Below are positions 6,725-7,731 of a stretch of 7,731 nt of DNA, in pieces (the stretch's first letter is position 1; the number at the start of each line of letters is the position of its first letter). Location: NCBI GenBank assembly GCA_036475545.1, contig JAZGAE010000144.1:1-7731 (forward strand), in the 5' to 3' direction. A program made the translations under genes and the position numbers. The notes below the pieces were generated by a model that was not told the origin of the DNA, made no database searches, and worked only from the letters and a program-made list of their open reading frames with translations. Origin of the DNA: JAZGAE01 sp036475545. Its GTDB lineage: Bacteria > Pseudomonadota > Alphaproteobacteria > DATDPM01.

Positions 6725-6766
6725 ACGGCCGGCGCCTGAGTCTATACGGCCGGCGCCTGAGTCTAT
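6725..6766 (+). repeat. Perfect tandem duplication of a 21-bp unit
   Basis: Two identical 21-bp copies lie back to back (6725-6745 and 6746-6766). Each contains CGGCCG and GGCGCC palindromes and ends in GAGTCTAT. Complete identity suggests a recent duplication, perhaps by replication slippage. The second copy feeds directly into the hairpin at 6759-6776. Confidence 0.85.
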
Positions 6767-6776
6767 AAAGAGACTC
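6759..6776. other. Hairpin GAGTCT / AGACTC
   Basis: GAGTCT (6759-6764) and AGACTC (6771-6776) are perfect inverted arms around ATAAAG. The left arm is the end of the second 21-bp repeat copy, so the same arm is also available in copy 1 at 6738-6743. Possible transcript-end structure for either converging gene; role unknown. Confidence 0.4.
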
Positions 6777-7085
6777 CCGGTCGGCGGGGATCGCCGGCTC
6801 GCTCCGGGCAGGGCTTGCGCTGAATTTCACGCGCTTGGCCCGACACCCGGACGGATCTGGCGAGTCCAAGGGTTCTTGATCTTTCAGCCGGAACGAGCGG
6901 GTGGAACGCGGGCTCCGGCCACTTAGGCCACCGCGAGGTCGCGGAGCCTGACCGCCACGCGCTTGCGGCCCCACCGGCCCGGCGGGCCCTCGAAGACGCC
7001 CGAACACGGCGCCAGGAGACTCAGTTTCCCACCGTCCGGAGTTCCCGACGCCCGCCCCTGTACTCGCTCGCCGCTCGCTGTGGCT

Positions 7086-7731
7086 TTAGGTCGAGCGCCA
7101 CTCCTTGTGGAGGATGTCGAACATCTTGCCCTTCAGCATGTGGTTCCAATAGAGGTAGGGAAGGAACTTCGTCTTCAACCACCACATGCTGCGCCGTTCG
7201 ACCTTCGGATCGAGGGGGAAGGTTGGCGTCACCTTGCCGCCGTAGCAGAACTCCGCGAGCATAACCTTGCCATAGGCCGTTGTCAGTGGGCACGAGGCGT
7301 AGCCGTCGTAAGCGCCTGAGCCGTGGTCACGGCGGAGCGTGGCAAGCGCATTCGTGACGACGACGGGCGCCTGTTTGCGCACAGCGGCGGCCGTCTTGGA
7401 GTTGGGAGTCGACCCGGCGTCACCGAGCGCGAACACATTGGCATAACGCTTGTGCTGCATGCTGTTTTGGTCGACGTCGACCCAGCCCGCGTCGTTTGCC
7501 AGCGGGCTACGCTTGATGACATCCGGCGCGCTCTGCGGCGGCGAGACGTGGATCATGTCGAATTTCTTCTCGACCTGCTTGACGCTCCCATCGTCCTGTT
7601 GCACGTCGAACACGGCCATTTTCTCATCGCCATTGACGGCCCGCAAATTGGTTTTGAAGTTCACTTTGATGCCGTAGCGCTTGGCGACATCGAGCAGAGG
7701 TCCCGCGAAGTAGGGCACGGAGAACATGACC
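7086..7731 (-). CDS. sqr: Type II sulfide:quinone oxidoreductase, C-terminal part (5' end cut by window)
   Basis: SQR is a membrane-associated FAD flavoprotein that oxidises sulfide to sulfane sulfur and passes the electrons to quinone. About 214 C-terminal residues are visible; the N-terminal FAD-binding Rossmann motif and the first redox Cys are beyond the right edge. The fragment follows the eukaryote-like type II family (SQOR/HMT2), from memory: HVSPPQSAPDVIKRSPLA, then AGWVDVD, QHKRYANVFALGDAG (second FAD-contacting GD motif), SKTAAAVRKQAP, and YDGYASCPLTT containing the second active-site Cys (equivalent to human Cys379). The C-terminal stretch rich in Trp, Tyr, Leu and Phe (MWWLKTKFLPYLYWNHMLKG) fits the membrane/quinone-binding helices. 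The gene ends with TAA at 7086-7088 and reads toward the kinase. The ATG at 7725-7727 is internal (VMFSVPYFAGP), not the true start. A related flavocytochrome c subunit is the main alternative but fits the SCPL and C-terminal motifs less well. Confidence 0.93.
   Translation of the reverse strand, partial: VMFSVPYFAGPLLDVAKRYGIKVNFKTNLRAVNGDEKMAVFDVQQDDGSVKQVEKKFDMIHVSPPQSAPDVIKRSPLANDAGWVDVDQNSMQHKRYANVFALGDAGSTPNSKTAAAVRKQAPVVVTNALATLRRDHGSGAYDGYASCPLTTAYGKVMLAEFCYGGKVTPTFPLDPKVERRSMWWLKTKFLPYLYWNHMLKGKMFDILHKEWRST

Larger units (their letters stand above)
6666..7085. other. Non-coding spacer between converging kinase and sqr genes
   Basis: The kinase ends at 6665 on the plus strand and sqr ends at 7086 on the minus strand, so transcription converges here. 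The left third is full of symmetry: a hairpin at 6672-6694, a 10-bp palindrome GGGCTAGCCC at 6712-6721, a 21-bp tandem duplication at 6725-6766, and hairpins at 6759-6776 and 6782-6796. From about 6800 to 7085 I see no gene. Open frames lack a plausible start plus recognisable content. No classical hairpin plus T-run terminator was found in either direction. Confidence 0.55.

Noticed and set aside
6930..7085. Minus-strand open stretch ending in a short GC-rich C-terminal-like string (about 50 codons) in the kinase-sqr spacer
   Set aside because: It has no start codon between its bounding stops and matches nothing I know. It is more likely random GC-rich sequence than a gene remnant.

Overview
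The window looks like a chromosomal segment of a GC-rich proteobacterium. An alphaproteobacterium, perhaps Rhodospirillales-like, is my best guess. The reasons are high GC with G/C-ending codons, the glmU-glmS gene pair, a FixL-like PAS kinase and a CtrA-like motif. The taxon is an inference. There are three complete genes (glmU, a tRNA-Val and a large hybrid histidine kinase) and two genes cut by the window edges (glmS on the left, a sulfide:quinone oxidoreductase on the right).

Left part (1-3165, minus strand): glmU and glmS form a tight two-gene operon with a 4-bp gap. GlmS makes glucosamine-6-phosphate from fructose-6-phosphate and glutamine. GlmU acetylates glucosamine-1-phosphate and couples it to UTP to give UDP-GlcNAc for peptidoglycan and LPS. 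The intermediate mutase GlmM is not in the window. Catalytic residues are intact in both, except that the last roughly ten residues of GlmS, including its C-terminal catalytic Lys, lie off the edge.

Middle (3166-3908): a divergent spacer with a short AT-rich stretch on the glmU side and a strong-looking promoter (TTGACA / TATATC) driving tRNA-Val(CAC) on the plus strand. A 345-bp non-coding stretch follows, ending in an AT-rich leader. That leader holds a CtrA-like motif and two abutting inverted repeats directly before the kinase start.

Right-centre (3909-6665, plus strand): a 918-residue membrane hybrid histidine kinase, which is the most interesting object here. Its predicted periplasmic region is a gapless tandem duplication (period 127 residues) of a helical module with the motif GYGGM[IV]HxFKxxVLR. 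It is followed by HAMP, a FixL-like PAS domain that keeps the position of the heme-ligating His, HisKA, HATPase and a C-terminal receiver. No separate response regulator is visible.

Right end (6666-7731): a 420-bp non-coding spacer between converging genes, with several hairpins and a perfect 21-bp tandem duplication, then the C-terminal half of a type II sulfide:quinone oxidoreductase on the minus strand. I see no mobile element, CRISPR array or toxin-antitoxin pair. The long open frames opposite glmS, glmU and the kinase are GC-driven shadows.
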